NCBI GenBank assembly: GCA_019279435.1
Contig: JAAALK010000287.1
Span: 84,261,886 to 84,325,885, forward strand
Length of the DNA: 64,000 bases
Direction: 5' to 3'
Source of the DNA: Zizania palustris
Taxonomy: Eukaryota; Streptophyta; Magnoliopsida; Poales; Poaceae
Shown here: positions 63,502 through 64,000 of the stretch, piece by piece
How the letters are laid out: each line of letters opens with the position of its first letter
Numbering within the stretch: the stretch's first letter is position 1
Made by a program: the position numbers and the translations under genes
The notes under the pieces: model-generated
What the model saw: only the letters and a program-made list of their open reading frames with translations
The model's database searches: none
What the model was told of the DNA's origin: nothing

Positions 63502-64000
63502 GGGGGAGTTGTGTACTTTTGCATATGCTTCTAAAATATGATTAAATGCTTTCACATGTACATGACTTGTGTGTGCACTTTACAATACTGTCCTGTATTC
63601 ACTGTTTGATTGTGCTTAAAATGAACTCATCTATCTATATAGCTTGAGCATGGCTTTTCTTTGCGAAATTTGAAAATGGTCACTACCAAGTATGGATTCT
63701 AGCATGAATAGGCTAGGGTGCTTTTGCTATTCATTTCTTACTTGATAGCTTTGTCCTTTTCACTTGGATGCTCATATGCAATTTGATCATGTTATGGTCA
63801 AAAATAAACATAAAAAATTGAAAAATTGAAAATTGAAAAATGAAAATGAATCAAAAATGCTAAAGTGGTGATAAAATTGAAAAGATCCAGGTGGGTTTGC
63901 ATAGTCACACTACTTTGTTCTAGACTGCATACCATTGCACTTTGGTTTGAACTGGGACATTGAGTGTGTACCAAGATCAATGCCTTAAGCTTCCAATGGT
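63502..64000 (+). other. E13 post-pol untranslated region (start)
   Basis: GTGAGGGGGAGTTG at the pol stop is a purine-rich tract. The end of the window (63880-64000, AGGTGGGTTTGCATAGTC ... TTCTAGACTGCATACCA) is homologous to E7 24240-24390 inverted. No gene. Confidence 0.7.

Larger units (their letters stand above)
54499..64000 (+). mobile_element. E13: SIRE/Maximus-type Ty1/copia with tandem upstream stub, 3' end outside window
   Basis: LTR fragment, 3' internal stub, full LTR, PBS, gag, PR, integrase, RT and RNase H on the plus strand. After RNase H (63501) the sequence matches the post-pol region of E7, so the 3' LTR should start roughly 1 kb past the window end. Related to E7 but clearly another family. 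Coding capacity is lost. Confidence 0.88.

Overview
This window is a piece of a plant nuclear genome, most likely a grass (Poaceae). That is inferred from dense nested LTR retrotransposons of lineages typical of large grass genomes, and from one host gene whose last exon is GC-rich and which encodes the plant-specific Usp/kinase/U-box type of ubiquitin ligase. There are no bacterial operons, CRISPR arrays, rRNA or convincing tRNA genes. About 80% of the window is transposon sequence. The order of insertion can be read from interrupted frames, TG..CA ends, primer-binding sites and target-site duplications (TSDs).

Left third (1-19667), all in minus orientation. E1 (1-3169) is a partial Ty3/gypsy element with gag, protease and RT, carrying two frameshifts. 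A 100-N assembly gap follows (3170-3269). E2 (3270-10957) is a Tat-lineage gypsy element with a nearly intact 1.7-kb-codon polyprotein, two RNase H domains, a tandem-repeat block and an antisense, probably spliced extra ORF. E2 is inserted in the RNase H/integrase boundary of E3 (10958-15692), a chromovirus/CRM-like gypsy element. E3 is itself inserted in the gag of E4 (15693-17742), an older decayed relative of E2. Next come a solo LTR with a perfect TSD (18324-18806) and old repeat sequence.

Middle (19668-41463). E6 (19668-37592, plus) is a second copy of the E3 family. A complete SIRE/Maximus-type Ty1/copia element, E7 (21562-32903, minus), splits it, with a perfect 5-bp TSD (CACCC). Then come two LTRs and a rump of another gypsy element, E8 (38290-41463), in an LTR - integrase tail - LTR arrangement.

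Gene island (about 41.5-50.6 kb). It holds a non-autonomous hAT element with a perfect 8-bp TSD (42223-42945) and the single apparent functional host gene. This is a seven-exon gene (44456-49966) for an 881-residue Usp-like/coiled-coil/protein kinase/U-box E3 ligase. Its intron 4 holds a relic of a copia gene.

Right end (50.6-64 kb). This holds a possible solo LTR, a degenerate plus-strand Tat LTR and gag, a minus-strand SIRE-type LTR fragment, and E13, a plus-strand SIRE-type copia element. E13 shares its 2.7-kb LTR with an upstream element fragment and runs off the window end. Almost all retroelement genes carry stops, frameshifts or deletions. The E2 polyprotein and the U-box kinase gene are the best-preserved coding sequences. 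The most unusual material is in E2 (antisense spliced ORF plus satellite-like repeats) and in the Cys-pair/coiled-coil Gag tails of the two SIRE elements.
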